Source: Nocardia jinanensis (lineage in GTDB: Bacteria > Actinomycetota > Actinomycetes > Mycobacteriales > Mycobacteriaceae). From it: DNA of 64,000 nt. Position 1 is the first letter of the stretch. Every line of letters begins with the position of its first letter. The position numbers and the translations under genes were made by a program. The notes under the pieces are model-generated. The model worked only from the letters and a program-made list of their open reading frames with translations. It was not told where the DNA came from and did not search any database. The stretch is taken from contig NZ_BMMH01000002.1 in NCBI RefSeq assembly GCF_014645735.1, positions 124,001 through 188,000 of the forward strand, in the 5' to 3' direction. Below, one piece after another: positions 1-12,812 of this stretch.

Positions 1-3000
1 GGCCTTCCTGGGCGACGGTGGCGACGCGGGAAACAGCGGTGTGCTGGGCCAGATGGGCGTCGACCTCCCCTGGTTCGATCCGCAGACCGTGGATCTTCAC
101 CTGCTGGTCGCCGCGGCCCAGGTATTCCAGTTCCAGGCCGGTGCGGCCGCGGATCCAGCGCACCGAATCGCCGGTGCGGTAGAGGCGTTCCCCGTGGGCC
201 GACCGCGGGTCGGCGACGAACCGCGACGCGGTCGTGGCCGGTCGGTCGAAGTATCCGCGGGCCAGCCCGGATCCGCCGATGTACAGTTCTCCGGCTGTCC
301 CGACCGGTACCGGGCGCAGCCACATATCGAGCACCGCGGCCGTCGCACCGCGGATCGGGCCGCCGATGGTCACCGGTTCACCGGGCCGCAGAACATCGGA
401 TCCGGTCGCCCAGATCGTGCATTCGGTGGGCCCGTAGTGGTTCATGAGCCGGCGTCCGGGCGCCCACTGGTTCACGATGTCGGATCCGGTGGCCTCACCG
501 ACCACCGCGACCGTTTCGAGTGCCGGTAGTCCGGCCGGGTCCATGGTGCCCAGCACCGACGGGGTGATGATGGCGTGGGTGACCCGCCGGGAGCGCAGCA
601 GCTCCTCCAGCTCGCCACCGCCGTACACCTCCGGCGGTGCCACCAGCAGGCAGGCGCCGCTGCTGTGGGCGAGCAGCAACTCCGATACGCAGGCGTCGAA
701 CCCGGGTGAGGCGACCTGCAGCACCACCGAATCAGTGGTGGCGCCGAACGCTTCGGCCTGGGCGGCGGCGATATCGGCCAGGCCGCGATGCCCGACGTGC
801 ACTGCTTTCGGTTTACCTGTCGAACCGGATGTGTAGATCACGTAGGCCGCGTTGTCGGGCAGCAGCCGGCCGGGGGTGACGGGTTCGCGGGCCGGTCGCG
901 GCGGTCGCGTGGTGTCCACCCTCAACCAGTCGACCGAATCCGGCAGATGCCGGGTGACGGCGTCGATCGTCACGCCCAGCTCGCTGCGTGAATCGGCCAG
1001 TAGTTCCGCGATACGTTCGGGCGGGTTGGCCGGATCGAGGGGGACGAAGGCCGCACCGGTCCGCGCCACGGCCCAGATGGTCACGGCCAGCTCGACGGAG
1101 CGGGGAAGCGCCAGCGCCACGAACGTTTCCGGGCCTGCGCCGCGGGCGGTCAGCCGCCGTGCCAGAGCGTCGGCGTGCTGTTCCAGTTCGCGGTAGGTGA
1201 AGGTGGTGTCGCCGGAGCGTACGGCGGTCGCATCGGGGTACCGGCGCGCGGTGCCGGACAGGATATCGTGCAGGCTGCGTTCGGCGACCGAGGGTTCGCC
1301 GCTCACCGACAGCAGTTCCGCGCGTTCGGGATCCCAGTTCGAGGAGATCGCGGCGACCGAGCGGCCCGGGTCGGTGACGAGCTGGGTCAGCAGCAGCTCG
1401 AAGCGTTCGAGCAGGGTGCGCGCGTCGTCGGGTTCGAAGCGGTCGGTGGAGAACCGCAGTGTCACCGTATGGGTCGCGGACTCTTCGGTATCGGACGTGT
1501 CCCGCGACGGCGGGGTCACCTGCAGGCTCAACGGGTACGGCGTCGCGTCCTGGGCGTCGATATCGATCAGGCGCAGCCCTGCCGCACCGAGATCGCGGGA
1601 CAGGCCCTCCCGGTCTATCGGGTAGGACTCCAGCACCGTGACCGTATCGAACATATCGGCGATCCCGGTCGCCCGTTGCAGCTCCGCCAGACCGATATGG
1701 CGGTGATCGAGCATGGCGGCCTGCTCGGATTGCGCCCGCACGAGGAGATCGGCGACGGTCTCGTGCGGATCGAGCCGCACTCGTACCGGCAGGGTGTTGA
1801 TGAACAGGCCGACCATGTACTCGACGCCCTGGATATGCGGCGGGCGATCCGACACCGTGTTCCCGAACACCACATCCGACCGGCCGGTCAGGACCGTGAG
1901 CAGCAGCGCCCACGCCACCTGGATCGATGTATTGGCGGTGACGCCGTGGGAGCGGCCGAGATCGAGCAGCGCGGCAGTGGTCGCGGCATCGAGGTTCAGC
2001 CCGACCTCGTCACTGCGCGCGGTGACCGCGCGGTCCGGGCGGCCGGCGACGCGCGTCGGGCTCTCGATCCCGGCGAGCATCCGCTGCCACGCCGCGGTCG
2101 CCGCCTCCGGGTCTCGGCCGTGCAGCCACTGCAGGTAGTCGCGATAGGAACGCGGCGGCGCGAGTTCGGCCGCCGCGTCGCCGAATGCGTAGAGCGAGAG
2201 CAGTTCGTGGATCAGCAGTGGCATCGACCAGCCGTCGAGCACGATGTGATGATTGGTGACCACGAGCCGGCATTCGTCGGTACCGGTGCGCACCAGATGG
2301 AATCGCAGCAGCGGCGGCCGCGCCGGATCGAACGGAGCAGTCGCCGCGACGGCGAGCTCCCGGAGCCGGCGATCGCGTTCGGCGTCGTCACCGATATCGC
2401 TGATATCGGTGAACTGCCAGTCGGCCCGGGTGTCGCCGAGCACGAGCTGGCGTGGCCCGCGAGCGCTTTCGACGAACGCGGTACGGAGGCTGTCGTGGCG
2501 GTCGACGAGGGCTCGAGCGGCCCACCGCATCCGTTCGGCGTCGGCCGCACCGGCGAAGGTCAGCGCCGCCTGCACGGTGTAGCCGTCGGTGGTGTCGCGA
2601 TCGTAGATCGCGTGGAACAGCAACCCGGCCTGTAGCGCGGTCAGCGGCCACACATCGGTCAGCGAGGGATAGTCGCGCAGCCAATCGTCGATCTCGTGCT
2701 GCGAGACGGTGACGAGCGGGAAATCCGACGGGGTGAAACCGCCCGCGGATTCGGACCGGATATGCCCCGCGAGGGCACGCAGCGCGCGCACCCACAGGCC
2801 GGCCAGTTCGTCGACCTCGGCAGCGTCGAGGACCTGCGCGGCGAATTCCCAGGTCGCATCGAGTTCTAGTCCCTCGGGACCCGGTTCGGCGATCGCGTTG
2901 ATGTCGAGCAGTGCGGACAGCGCCATCCGCGGATCGTCGGTGGAGGTCAACGAGGTGAATTCACGGGTGGGTGTCCACGCCCCCGAGTGCTCGCGGACAC

Positions 3001-6000
3001 CCACCCGCCCCAGATAGTTGAAACTGATCTGAGGTTCCGGCAAGCTCCCCAGCTCGGCAGCACCCCGGGAGTCCAGGCACCGCAGCATCCCGTAGCCGAT
3101 ACCGTTGTCCGGCACCGCCCGTAACTGCTCTTTCACCTGCTGGATCGCATATCCCGCGGCCGCGCCGCCGGCGAAGGCGTCCTCCGGATCGATATCCCGC
3201 AGTTCGAGGCGGATCGGGAACCGGGTGGTGAACCAGCCCACCGTGGCGCTGAGATCGGCGCCCGGTACGGCCTGTTCCTCGCGTCCGTGTCCCTCCAGGG
3301 TGATCAGTTCCCCACCGGCGGTCATACCGCGCCTCCGCCGCCACTCGCCCAGTGCCAGGGCCAGCGCGGTCAGCAACGGGTCGTTGGCGCTGCCGTGGAA
3401 GCGGGCCGGGACGGTGGTGAGCACGGCTTCGGTGACATCGGCCGGGATCCGGATCCGGATCCGGCCCGCGGTGGCCGCGACATCGCGTTCGGGGTCCAGG
3501 CGGCGCGCGCCGAGGAGCCGGTCGCCCTGTTCGTGGATCCCCCTCCACAACGCCAGTTCCGCGGCACGTCTGGCCGGTGCCTGTTCGACCAGCCCGTGCG
3601 CCCAGCGCCGCATCGAGGTACTGGGCGCCGGGACATGCGGTTCGCTGCCTTCAGCGACCTGCGCCCAGGCCTGGGCGAGGTCGGTGAGCAGGAGCCGCCA
3701 CGATACGGCGTCGACGGCCAGGTGGTGGATCACCAGCCACAGCAGATCGGGACCCGAACCGGTGCGATCCTGTAGCCAGACGGCCTGGAGGAGAACACCG
3801 CTGCCCGGGTCCAGCCGATCCGCGGCCGCCTGCAGGTGCGTATCGACCTCGGTGGCGTCCCGCCGCTCCAGCGGTATCCGTAGCAAGGCGGTTTCGGCAT
3901 CGACCGTGCCCCGGTCGAGTACGTCGACGAACCGATCCAGTGATTCGGCGCCGCGCAGTACCGCACGCAGGATGTCGTGCCGGTCCAGCAGGGACTGCAG
4001 CGCCCGGACCAGGTCGGGATATTCGAGGTTCGCCGGCAGCTCGACCAGGGTCGCCTGCGCGAACCTGGTGTAGTGACCGCGGCCGAGCATGGCGTGCATG
4101 ATGGGCGACAGCGGCATCGGTCCGACACCGCCGCCGGGCAATTCGGCCAGTTCCGGTGCGTCGCCGGCCTCGGTCGCCACGGCGGCCAGCCCGGCGACGG
4201 TCTTGTACTCGAAAACATCCTGGGTGGAGAAACTCAGTCCGAAGGCCTTGGCGCGCGCCACTAGCTGGATCGACAGGATGCTGTCGCCGCCCAGAGCGAA
4301 GAAGCTGTCGTCGGCACCGGTCCCGGAGACACCGAGAACTTCGGCGAACAGGTCCGCCACCAGATTCTCCCGGGGTGTGGCCGGGGCCCGGCCGGCGGGC
4401 GCGGTCCCGAAATCGGGTTCGGGCAGGGCGCCTCGATCCGTTTTGCCGAACGCGTTCACCGGCAGACTGTCCAGCGGCAGGATCACCGCCGGGACCATGT
4501 GCGGGGGCAGGGATTCGCGGGCGAAACGCTGGAGTTCGGCGGTATCGATATGACGTCCTTGAACCGGGACGACATAGGACGCCAGCATAGTCGCGTCGGC
4601 CTTGTTCCGCACCGGCACCGTGACGGACAGGTCCACGTCCTCATGGCCGGTGAGTGCCGCGTCGATCTCCCCCGGTTCGATCCGGTAGCCGCGGATCTTG
4701 ACCTGGAAATCGCTGCGCCCCAGCAGCTCCAGTGTCATCTCGGCGCTGTCACCGGAGGACCAGCGCGCGAGATCACCCGTCCGGTACATCCGGTCGCCCG
4801 CTGCGCCGTAGGGGTCGGCGACGAAACGGGCCGTGGTTTCACCGAAACGATGGCTGTAGCCGCGGGCCAGGCCCGGCCCGGCCAGATACAGTTCGCCCGC
4901 GGTGCCCTTGGGTACGGGTTGCAGGGTCCGATCCAGCACCATGGCGGAGACACCGCGGATGGGGCTGCCGACGGTGAGGTCGCGGCCGGGTTCGATAGGC
5001 GCTCCGGCGGCGGTCACGGTGGTCTCGGTGGGGCCGTATTCGTTGTACATCGACCAGGAACCTGCCCACCGTTCGATGACGTTCGGCGGGCACACGTCGC
5101 CCCCGACCACGACGACGCGCAGATCGGTGAGCGGGCCGGGTTCCACGGTCGCCAGCATGGCGGGCGTCAATGTCAGATGGGTGACGCGCTCTTCGGCGAG
5201 CAGCCGGGTCAGCGGTTCACCGCCGATCACCTCGGGCGGCACGATGATCAGGGTGGATCCGCTCGCGAAGCAGGTGAGGAACTGTTCCTGGGAGGCATCG
5301 AAACTCGGTGAGAGCGCGTAGGACACCCGTGACGTCGCGTCGATGCCGTGGGTCTCGCTGCGGTCGGCGATGAGGTTGGCCAGCCCGGTGTGGGTGACCT
5401 GCACGCCCTTCGGGAGCCCGGTGGAGCCGGAGGTGAAGGTCATATAGGCGAGGTTGGTGGGCCGCAGGGGGCGGATCCGATCGGTATCGGTCACCGGGGC
5501 GCTCGCGGTGGACTCGAACTCACGCTGGGTCGCCGGGTCGTCGAGCAGGACCCGGCGCACTCGCTGCGGTAGCCGTTCCTGATGGTCACCGATGGTGATC
5601 GCCACCCGCGCACCGCTGTCGGTGACCATGTGCTCGATACGTTTGGCCGGGTACTCCGGATCGATCTGCACGATGGCGGCACCGGATTTGGCGACCGCCC
5701 ACGCCGCGACGACCGATTCGACCGAGCGGCGCAGTGCGATCGCGACCGCGGTGTCGGGCCCGCAGCCCAGGGCGATGAGATGGCGGGCCAGCTGGGAGGA
5801 CCTGGTGTCCAATTCCTCATAGGTCACTATCCGGTCGGCGGCGGCGACGGCACTGTTGCCGCCGTGCCGGCGGGCGGTGTCGGACAGTATGTCGGGCAGC
5901 AGCCGGGTTCCGGCGCCGCGGGGGCCTCGCACGGGTAGCAGCGCGGCGCGTTCCCGCGCTTCCAGCAGCGGCAGGCTACTGACCCGGTATTCGGTGCCTC

Positions 6001-7399
6001 CGGCGAGGAATTCGTGCAGGAACATGAGGAACCGTTTGTGGTGGTCGGCGAGTTCGGACCGGCTGTAGACGTTCGGGTTCCCCTGGAAATCGATATGGGT
6101 GCTCTCGCGACCGGCTCCCGGGTAGATATTGACGAACAGGTCGGCGGTCGGGCCGGAGGTGAGCACGTTGAGGCGGCCGATCGTCTCACCGAATACGACC
6201 TCGTTCTCGACCATCATGAGGTTGACGGCCGGGCCGAACGACGCGGCCTCGTCCCGCGCGATCCCCATATCGTGGAAGATGTCCTCCTGGCGGTAGCGCT
6301 GGCGCCGCAGCGCGCTGGTCAGCTCGTTCTGGGTGGCATCGATCAACGCTCCGACAGTGCTGTCGGCGACCCGGACGCGCAGCGGGACCACATTGGCCAC
6401 CATGCCGCCCGAACGGCGCAGCAGCGCGGAATGCCTGCCCGACACCGGCAAGCTCAGCAGCACTTCGTCGCTTCCGGTCATCCGGGCGAGGTAGGCGGCG
6501 AACGCCGCGACCACGATCGGGGTCACGCTGGTGCCGCGCTCGGCCACCACGCTGTCGAGCAGATGCGCGGTGTCCTCGGGTAGGGAGGCGCTGATGAGTT
6601 CCGGATGAATGGTGGGTTTGCTGACCCGGCCGGCCAGGCTGACCACAGGCGGGGCGCCGGCGAGATGCTCGGTCCAGTACTTGCGGTCGTTCTCGAACCG
6701 CTCCGACCCCCGGTAACCCAGATCCTGCTCGATGATCTCGCCCAGGTATTTCGCGGTCGCGGGCGGTGCGTCGTTCCCCTCGACCCAGGCGTTGTACAAC
6801 TCGGTGACCCGGTGCAGCATCGTTACTGCGGCGAATCCGTCCAGCGCAATATGGTGGGCGCGCTGGTACCACAGGTAATGGTCCGAGCCGATCTGGTAGA
6901 CGACGCTCTTCATGAGGTGGTCGCCGAGTAGGTCCAGCGGAGCCGAATAGTCCTCGACCATGAGGCGGTGTGCGGTCGCGGCCGGATCCGGGTGGCGTCG
7001 CAGGTCTACCACCGTTACCGGGGATCCGACGGATTCGTCGACGTACTGACACGGCTCGCCGTCCACCTCGATGAGATGGATGTGCCCGGAGCCGAACTCG
7101 CGGTCGGCGGCCTCACACGCCTCGACGAGCAGATCTGTATCCAGTTCACCGACGATCTCGACGTACTGGGCCACTGAGATCGGTGAGGAACCCGCGAGAT
7201 GCTGCGCGAACCAGATTCCGCGCTGGGCGGCCGACAGCCGGAGAACATCGCGGCGGGACGGCCCGGTGAAGGCGCCGGTGCCCGGTCGCGTCCCCGAACC
7301 GTTACCGGAAGCCGGGGTGGCCGATGTCGTGGAAGAGCCGGGCCGCGAGGAACTGGTCCGGCTCCGGCCGCTGTCGACGTTGCGCTTGGACTGGGTCAC
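1..7399 (-). CDS. Non-ribosomal peptide synthetase, C-A-T-E-C-A, 3' end outside window
   Basis: Multimodular synthetase read from a GTG at 7399 behind a GGAGGA ribosome site; open to the left edge (about 2466 codons). Domains seen: condensation (HHIALDG near residue 181), adenylation (TSGSTG near 655, NEYGPTE), carrier (GGDS near 1036), epimerization ([10 protein letters not shown] near 1225), second condensation (HHIVLDGWS near 1718) and second adenylation (TSGSTGK near 2190, NHYGPTE). Module 1 should therefore deliver a D-residue to module 2. The first C domain carries [13 protein letters not shown] and [11 protein letters not shown], close to the start domains of catechol-siderophore enzymes DhbF and EntF, so an aryl-acid start is inferred. 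By-eye pocket of A1 is D-A-E-T-V-G-E-V-T, nearest in my memory to lysine-type codes; A2 reads D-A-S-I-A-V-H-I-W and I cannot assign it. No aryl-acid genes lie in the window. Confidence 0.95.
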   Translation of the reverse strand, partial: MTQSKRNVDSGRSRTSSSRPGSSTTSATPASGNGSGTRPGTGAFTGPSRRDVLRLSAAQRGIWFAQHLAGSSPISVAQYVEIVGELDTDLLVEACEAADREFGSGHIHLIEVDGEPCQYVDESVGSPVTVVDLRRHPDPAATAHRLMVEDYSAPLDLLGDHLMKSVVYQIGSDHYLWYQRAHHIALDGFAAVTMLHRVTELYNAWVEGNDAPPATAKYLGEIIEQDLGYRGSERFENDRKYWTEHLAGAPPVVSLAGRVSKPTIHPELISASLPEDTAHLLDSVVAERGTSVTPIVVAAFAAYLARMTGSDEVLLSLPVSGRHSALLRRSGGMVANVVPLRVRVADSTVGALIDATQNELTSALRRQRYRQEDIFHDMGIARDEAASFGPAVNLMMVENEVVFGETIGRLNVLTSGPTADLFVNIYPGAGRESTHIDFQGNPNVYSRSELADHHKRFLMFLHEFLAGGTEYRVSSLPLLEARERAALLPVRGPRGAGTRLLPDILSDTARRHGGNSAVAAADRIVTYEELDTRSSQLARHLIALGCGPDTAVAIALRRSVESVVAAWAVAKSGAAIVQIDPEYPAKRIEHMVTDSGARVAITIGDHQERLPQRVRRVLLDDPATQREFESTASAPVTDTDRIRPLRPTNLAYMTFTSGSTGLPKGVQVTHTGLANLIADRSETHGIDATSRVSYALSPSFDASQEQFLTCFASGSTLIIVPPEVIGGEPLTRLLAEERVTHLTLTPAMLATVEPGPLTDLRVVVVGGDVCPPNVIERWAGSWSMYNEYGPTETTVTAAGAPIEPGRDLTVGSPIRGVSAMVLDRTLQPVPKGTAGELYLAGPGLARGYSHRFGETTARFVADPYGAAGDRMYRTGDLARWSSGDSAEMTLELLGRSDFQVKIRGYRIEPGEIDAALTGHEDVDLSVTVPVRNKADATMLASYVVPVQGRHIDTAELQRFARESLPPHMVPAVILPLDSLPVNAFGKTDRGALPEPDFGTAPAGRAPATPRENLVADLFAEVLGVSGTGADDSFFALGGDSILSIQLVARAKAFGLSFSTQDVFEYKTVAGLAAVATEAGDAPELAELPGGGVGPMPLSPIMHAMLGRGHYTRFAQATLVELPANLEYPDLVRALQSLLDRHDILRAVLRGAESLDRFVDVLDRGTVDAETALLRIPLERRDATEVDTHLQAAADRLDPGSGVLLQAVWLQDRTGSGPDLLWLVIHHLAVDAVSWRLLLTDLAQAWAQVAEGSEPHVPAPSTSMRRWAHGLVEQAPARRAAELALWRGIHEQGDRLLGARRLDPERDVAATAGRIRIRIPADVTEAVLTTVPARFHGSANDPLLTALALALGEWRRRRGMTAGGELITLEGHGREEQAVPGADLSATVGWFTTRFPIRLELRDIDPEDAFAGGAAAGYAIQQVKEQLRAVPDNGIGYGMLRCLDSRGAAELGSLPEPQISFNYLGRVGVREHSGAWTPTREFTSLTSTDDPRMALSALLDINAIAEPGPEGLELDATWEFAAQVLDAAEVDELAGLWVRALRALAGHIRSESAGGFTPSDFPLVTVSQHEIDDWLRDYPSLTDVWPLTALQAGLLFHAIYDRDTTDGYTVQAALTFAGAADAERMRWAARALVDRHDSLRTAFVESARGPRQLVLGDTRADWQFTDISDIGDDAERDRRLRELAVAATAPFDPARPPLLRFHLVRTGTDECRLVVTNHHIVLDGWSMPLLIHELLSLYAFGDAAAELAPPRSYRDYLQWLHGRDPEAATAAWQRMLAGIESPTRVAGRPDRAVTARSDEVGLNLDAATTAALLDLGRSHGVTANTSIQVAWALLLTVLTGRSDVVFGNTVSDRPPHIQGVEYMVGLFINTLPVRVRLDPHETVADLLVRAQSEQAAMLDHRHIGLAELQRATGIADMFDTVTVLESYPIDREGLSRDLGAAGLRLIDIDAQDATPYPLSLQVTPPSRDTSDTEESATHTVTLRFSTDRFEPDDARTLLERFELLLTQLVTDPGRSVAAISSNWDPERAELLSVSGEPSVAERSLHDILSGTARRYPDATAVRSGDTTFTYRELEQHADALARRLTARGAGPETFVALALPRSVELAVTIWAVARTGAAFVPLDPANPPERIAELLADSRSELGVTIDAVTRHLPDSVDWLRVDTTRPPRPAREPVTPGRLLPDNAAYVIYTSGSTGKPKAVHVGHRGLADIAAAQAEAFGATTDSVVLQVASPGFDACVSELLLAHSSGACLLVAPPEVYGGGELEELLRSRRVTHAIITPSVLGTMDPAGLPALETVAVVGEATGSDIVNQWAPGRRLMNHYGPTECTIWATGSDVLRPGEPVTIGGPIRGATAAVLDMWLRPVPVGTAGELYIGGSGLARGYFDRPATTASRFVADPRSAHGERLYRTGDSVRWIRGRTGLELEYLGRGDQQVKIHGLRIEPGEVDAHLAQHTAVSRVATVAQEG

Positions 7400-8347
7400 C
7401 TGTCCTCCAATTCCTCGCACCCGGAAAGCTGCCCCGGAAGGCCCGGTCACGGCTTCTCGAATGCGCAGGGATATTTATTGAAACAACATTGATGTCGTTG
7501 AATCGAGACATTTCTGCAGCGTTATTCGCGGAATGCAGAGCCTCATCTCCCGAATTCGATTCCGAAAGGAAATAAATTGGGATATACGAGACCTGACGGT
7601 TATGTGATCCGCAGGCTCCCGGCAGCGGGCTCGGCCGATCGGCGGCGCCGCCGTAAGGGGTTAGATTTTGCGCTGTCTTCGGCGGTCCGGATGACCACGC
7701 AAACGCGACCCGGAGGGCCTGGCGCAGAGAGATCCCGCACTGCGTGTACACACATCGTTACCGTCCCGACGGTAGGATACATGCAGGTCACAGATGTAGA
7801 TCGGAACCGAGTCGGGGTCAGTGAGCAGGAAGCGGACATCATCGGTATTCATCGGTTGCACCAAATCGCCTTCTGGCCGTGGCTTACCTCTGCGCCAGTG
7901 GTCCCGGTGGCTTCCCCGCAACCCCGACAATCGGGGGAATCCTTTGTTGTGCCGATCTGCCGCAATTCTGGCAATCGGACCGGCAGTCGTCGAAGTGCAT
8001 TCTCGATAATCTCGACGACCAGCTTCGGAACGCCATAATAAGCGAGATTCGTCGAGGTCCGCAACGACGCGTCTCAGGGCCCGCTCCGGGGGCGGGACGG
8101 AGGGCCTCACGCGCATTTCCAGTACTTCGGCACGCTAAGTAATCGAGGGCTGCAAGGGAAGGTGTCCGAATCCGTCGATCGATGGGGATTCCGGTTCGGG
8201 AAAGACCGGCCGGACCGGGCGGGTGGCGGGGGCGAGGCGTGAGACCGGCGAGGGCGCAGGAATCAGCCGCTACAGGCCGGACCGCCGGGCCTCGGACATG
8301 CGGCAGCCGCGCGCGAGGCGGCGTGCGCGAACCGGCCGGGTGCGGCC
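7400..8347. other. Non-coding gap upstream of the NRPS
   Basis: No reading frame here has convincing codon use or a recognisable protein. The part next to the NRPS start (about 7470-7600) is clearly richer in A and T than its surroundings, including a run around TATTTATTGAAAC, so it probably holds the NRPS promoter. I could not define -35/-10 boxes or a regulator site. Nothing else supportable was seen to 8347. Confidence 0.5.
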
Positions 8348-8674
8348 TCAGGCGGTGGGGCGCAGGCTGGACAGCACGCGGATGGCGTCCGAGAGCGGGA
8401 TCATGCGTTCGGGCTGTTCACTGGACAGGCCCAGTTCGATGTACTGGCGGATCAGCATCGACGGTGTGATGCAGTGCGCCGCCGCGACCTCGCGGATCCG
8501 CTCGCGCATGGCCTGCGGCAGTTTGAGCGAGGTCGTGACCATGCCGCGCTCGATCTCGTCGGCGGCCGGCGGGAGCGGCGGCATCTGCACGGTGTCGTCG
8601 AAGGCCAGCTCGTCGAGGAACTGGCCGGCCTCGGCGGCGCTGCGCGGAAAACCGGGTTCGTGTTCGTTATTCAT
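8348..8674 (-). CDS. Ribbon-helix-helix antitoxin-like protein
   Basis: A 108-residue protein. Its C-terminal half (about residues 45-85, TTSLKLPQAMRERIREVAAA then CITPSMLIRQYIELGL) has the strand-helix-helix pattern of CopG/Arc-type DNA-binding proteins, as in many antitoxins. The N-terminal half is acidic and probably the partner-binding tail. It overlaps the upstream gene by 8 bp (8667-8674), so the two are probably translationally coupled with the putative toxin first, the order known from brnT-brnA and higBA pairs. It would be expected to repress the pair through the palindrome at 8970-8985. Function is inferred from fold and layout only. Confidence 0.75.
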   Translation of the reverse strand: MNNEHEPGFPRSAAEAGQFLDELAFDDTVQMPPLPPAADEIERGMVTTSLKLPQAMRERIREVAAAHCITPSMLIRQYIELGLSSEQPERMIPLSDAIRVLSSLRPTA

Positions 8675-8957
8675 CTCGGGTCGCCTCCCATGCGGTGAAT
8701 TCGGCGAGCTGGCGTGACCCCATGGGTGCGGCCATGAGGATCTGCCACCGGTCGGGGTACGAACGCGGTCGTAGGACCACCACCAGCGGCCGCCCGTCCT
8801 CGGTGCGGCCCCATACGGTGAGCACCGCCAGTGCCTGAGCGGTGGTCGCCGGGCGCGACCACCGCTGCGGCGAGTACAGCACCTCCACCACTTCCCAGGC
8901 TGCGACCTCGAAGTGCCGAAGGAACGGTTCGCTGGATGCGTGCCATTCGTACTCCAC
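8667..8957 (-). CDS. Small toxin-like protein, first gene of a putative TA pair
   Basis: A 96-residue protein starting at a GTG (8957). It has alternating strands and one helix, beginning with MEYEWHASSEPFLRHF, and an aromatic/basic core (VVVLRPRSYPDRWQIL). Size, layout and pattern resemble BrnT-like or RelE-like toxins, but I do not see the diagnostic residues of a named family. It overlaps the downstream ribbon-helix-helix gene by 8 bp. An alternative is a small uncharacterised protein that simply shares an operon with a regulator. Confidence 0.6.
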   Translation of the reverse strand: MEYEWHASSEPFLRHFEVAAWEVVEVLYSPQRWSRPATTAQALAVLTVWGRTEDGRPLVVVLRPRSYPDRWQILMAAPMGSRQLAEFTAWEATRDE

Positions 8958-8959
8958 GA

Positions 8960-9232
8960 CTACATACGATAATACCCCGGTATTACCGTCGCGCCCGCGC
9001 GATACCGGCAGGGCGGTGTGCGTCGAGGAATGTTCGGTCGATCCGGTCGGCGCCGGCGCCTGCCGGTGCGGGTCTCAGCGCCAGGGGGCGGCGTCCGGAA
9101 CAGATGCCCGCAGTGGCTGACCTCGGGGTCGTAGTAGGTGGGTTGCGCGACCGCTGTCGCGGCCGGGCCGGCGCAACCGAGAGCGGCTGTGCCGATTGCG
9201 GTGATAATCCTGCGGCGGATCGTGGAACGCAT
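8960..9232 (-). CDS. Possible small secreted protein
   Basis: A 90-residue frame whose first 29 residues look like a signal peptide: basic start MRSTIRRRIITAIG, hydrophobic stretch, and AVAQ as a plausible cleavage site. An AGGA ribosome site lies 6 nt before the ATG. The rest is rich in Pro and Arg with no recognised domain. It stops 2 nt before the toxin-like gene on the same strand. Because other frames overlap it, it may be spurious; the signal-like start and ribosome site are the only support. Confidence 0.4.
   Translation of the reverse strand: MRSTIRRRIITAIGTAALGCAGPAATAVAQPTYYDPEVSHCGHLFRTPPPGAETRTGRRRRRPDRPNIPRRTPPCRYRAGATVIPGYYRM
8970..8985. promoter_or_regulatory. Palindrome upstream of the TA-like pair
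   Basis: TAATACC-CC-GGTATTA, a perfect inverted repeat with 7-bp arms and a 2-bp centre, ends 13 bp before the GTG of the toxin-like gene. Ribbon-helix-helix antitoxins commonly bind such short palindromes over their own promoter, so autoregulation is inferred. The site would also lie within the last codons of the putative small gene at 8960-9232 if that gene is real. Confidence 0.55.
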
Positions 9233-9318
9233 ATATCCTGCTCGTCCCGGGCGGATCGGAGTTGTTCACGAAGTGCTGGGGGCATGGTAACCGCATGCTC
9301 TCCCCTGAGCAGGCTTTT

Positions 9319-9381
9319 CTTGATAGAGGCAAACTCTTGATGAAAACTGATACTTGATTCATTCAAGAAAAGCGGTAAGCT
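9319..9381 (+). promoter_or_regulatory. furA-katG promoter with FurA-type box and triple CTTGAT array
   Basis: Three CTTGAT hexamers start at 9319, 9336 and 9353, exactly 17 bp apart. The last belongs to ACTTGATTCATTCAAGAAAAG (9352-9372), which contains the dyad CTTGA-TTCAT-TCAAG and closely resembles the known mycobacterial furA operator (TCTTGAC...CCAGAAAAG). TTGATT (9354-9359) and TAAGCT (9376-9381), 16 nt apart, can serve as -35 and -10, which puts transcription start almost on the GTG of furA, as in mycobacteria. Autorepression by FurA with iron or redox control is inferred from that family. Confidence 0.75.
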
Positions 9382-9388
9382 CCGAATC

Positions 9389-9823
9389 GTGACCACGACC
9401 GCGGAGTTCGAGAACATGTTGCGCGAGGCCGCGCTCCGTGTGACCGCGCCGCGGCTGGCGGTGCTGAGCGCGGTACACGAGAGCCCGCACGCCGACACCG
9501 ACACGATCATCGGCCGGGTGCGCGAATCCCTGGGAGCCGTCTCCCACCAGGCCGTCTACGACGTATTGCGGGCGTTGACGACCACGGGTCTGCTGCGCCG
9601 CATCCAGCCCACCGGTTCGGTCGCCCGGTACGAAACCCGGGTCGCCGACAACCACCACCATCTCGTATGCCGGTCCTGCGGCGCCATCGCCGACGTCGAC
9701 TGCGCCACCGGCCACGCCCCGTGCCTGACCGCCGCGGACGACCACGGTTTCACCATCGAAGAAGCCGAGGTCATCTACTGGGGTCTGTGCCCCGACTGTT
9801 CTGTATCGCCCAGCCCGAAATGA
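9389..9823 (+). CDS. furA: Fur-family repressor FurA
   Basis: A 144-residue ferric-uptake-type regulator. The N-terminal winged helix (SHQAVYDVLRALTTTGLL, residues 52-69) is followed by the metal-binding half with a His run (H89-H91) and two Cys pairs, C94-x2-C97 and C134-x2-C137, the usual structural zinc site. GTG start at 9389; translation is probably nearly leaderless. katG follows 24 nt downstream, the standard actinobacterial order in which FurA represses itself and the catalase-peroxidase. Peroxide or metal loss should lift repression. Confidence 0.95.
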   Translation: MTTTAEFENMLREAALRVTAPRLAVLSAVHESPHADTDTIIGRVRESLGAVSHQAVYDVLRALTTTGLLRRIQPTGSVARYETRVADNHHHLVCRSCGAIADVDCATGHAPCLTAADDHGFTIEEAEVIYWGLCPDCSVSPSPK

Positions 9824-12031
<2,208 letters not shown>

Positions 12032-12063
12032 TCCGGCCGATGTGATCGATCGGCGGTAGCAGA

Positions 12064-12093
12064 GCGCCCGGGAGTCTTCGGATTCCCGGGCGC
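12064..12093. terminator. Hairpin terminator between katG and the convergent reductase gene
   Basis: Perfect 10-bp stem GCGCCCGGGA / TCCCGGGCGC, extended inwards by GTC-TTCG-GAT with a stable TTCG-type loop. It lies between convergent genes and can act in both directions. Confidence 0.8.
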
Positions 12094-12109
12094 TTCGTCG
12101 TTGCGTGGG

Positions 12110-12754
12110 TCAGCGCCGCCAGAAGAAATGGTGGACGATTCCGCTGGGGCTGGGGATCTTCTCCAGGTGGAAACGGTCGACGAGTTCCTCGGGATGTTCC
12201 CAGAGGCGTTCACCGTCGCCGAGTTCGTTCGGTGCCACCGCGATGTGCATGGTGTCGATGAGATCGGCGGCGAGGAATTCACGAACCGTGGCCACTCCTC
12301 CGCCGATACGGACATCGCGGCCGTCGGCGGCGGTGACCGCCTCCTTCAGGGCCGCTTCCGGGGTGGCGTCGAGGAAGTGGAACGTGGTGTCGGAGAGGGT
12401 GATCGAGGGGCGCGGGTGGTGGGTGAGGACGAAGACCGAGGTGTGGAAGGGGGGTTCCTCGCCCCACCAGCCCTGCCAGTCGTGGTTCTCCCAGGGGCCG
12501 CGCTGCGGGCCGAATTTGTTGCGGCCCATGATCTCGGCGCCGATGTTGTGGGTGAAATCGCGGGTCAGGTAGTCGTCGAGACCGCGGGTGCCACCGGGGT
12601 CGGTGCGGTTGACCCAGCTGGCGGTCGCGCCGGCCCAGGAGAACATGATGCCCGGATCGGCGTGGCCGAACGGGTGGTCCAGGCTCTGGCCGAGACCGGA
12701 GCCGTAGCCGTCGCTGGAGACGGTGAAGCATTGCACGCGGACGAGTGGGGCCAT
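12110..12754 (-). CDS. Dihydrofolate reductase-like (RibD C-terminal fold) protein
   Basis: A 214-residue member of the RibD_C/DHFR-like NAD(P)H-dependent reductase superfamily: strands and motifs such as IMGRNKFGP (residues about 75-83), SVFVLTHHPRPS and VRIGGGVATVREFLAADLID match the family. True substrates of these single-domain proteins are mostly unknown; a folate role should not be assumed. It starts 58 bp from a divergent HxlR regulator, which probably controls it. Related YyaP/YwjB-type proteins are of similar length. Confidence 0.85.
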   Translation of the reverse strand: MAPLVRVQCFTVSSDGYGSGLGQSLDHPFGHADPGIMFSWAGATASWVNRTDPGGTRGLDDYLTRDFTHNIGAEIMGRNKFGPQRGPWENHDWQGWWGEEPPFHTSVFVLTHHPRPSITLSDTTFHFLDATPEAALKEAVTAADGRDVRIGGGVATVREFLAADLIDTMHIAVAPNELGDGERLWEHPEELVDRFHLEKIPSPSGIVHHFFWRR

Positions 12755-12812
12755 CGGAAGTCCTAACTGGTTGTAATATGCAATCGGTTGAGAACTTACC
12801 TAGACTGATCTC

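Noticed and set aside
1175..2635. 486-codon plus-strand frame within the NRPS
   Set aside because: Antisense to the E-C-A region of the NRPS, which has clear domain motifs.
7577..8116. Overlapping frames of 150-153 codons in the NRPS upstream gap
   Set aside because: No ribosome sites, domain patterns or consistent codon use; frames on both strands overlap each other.
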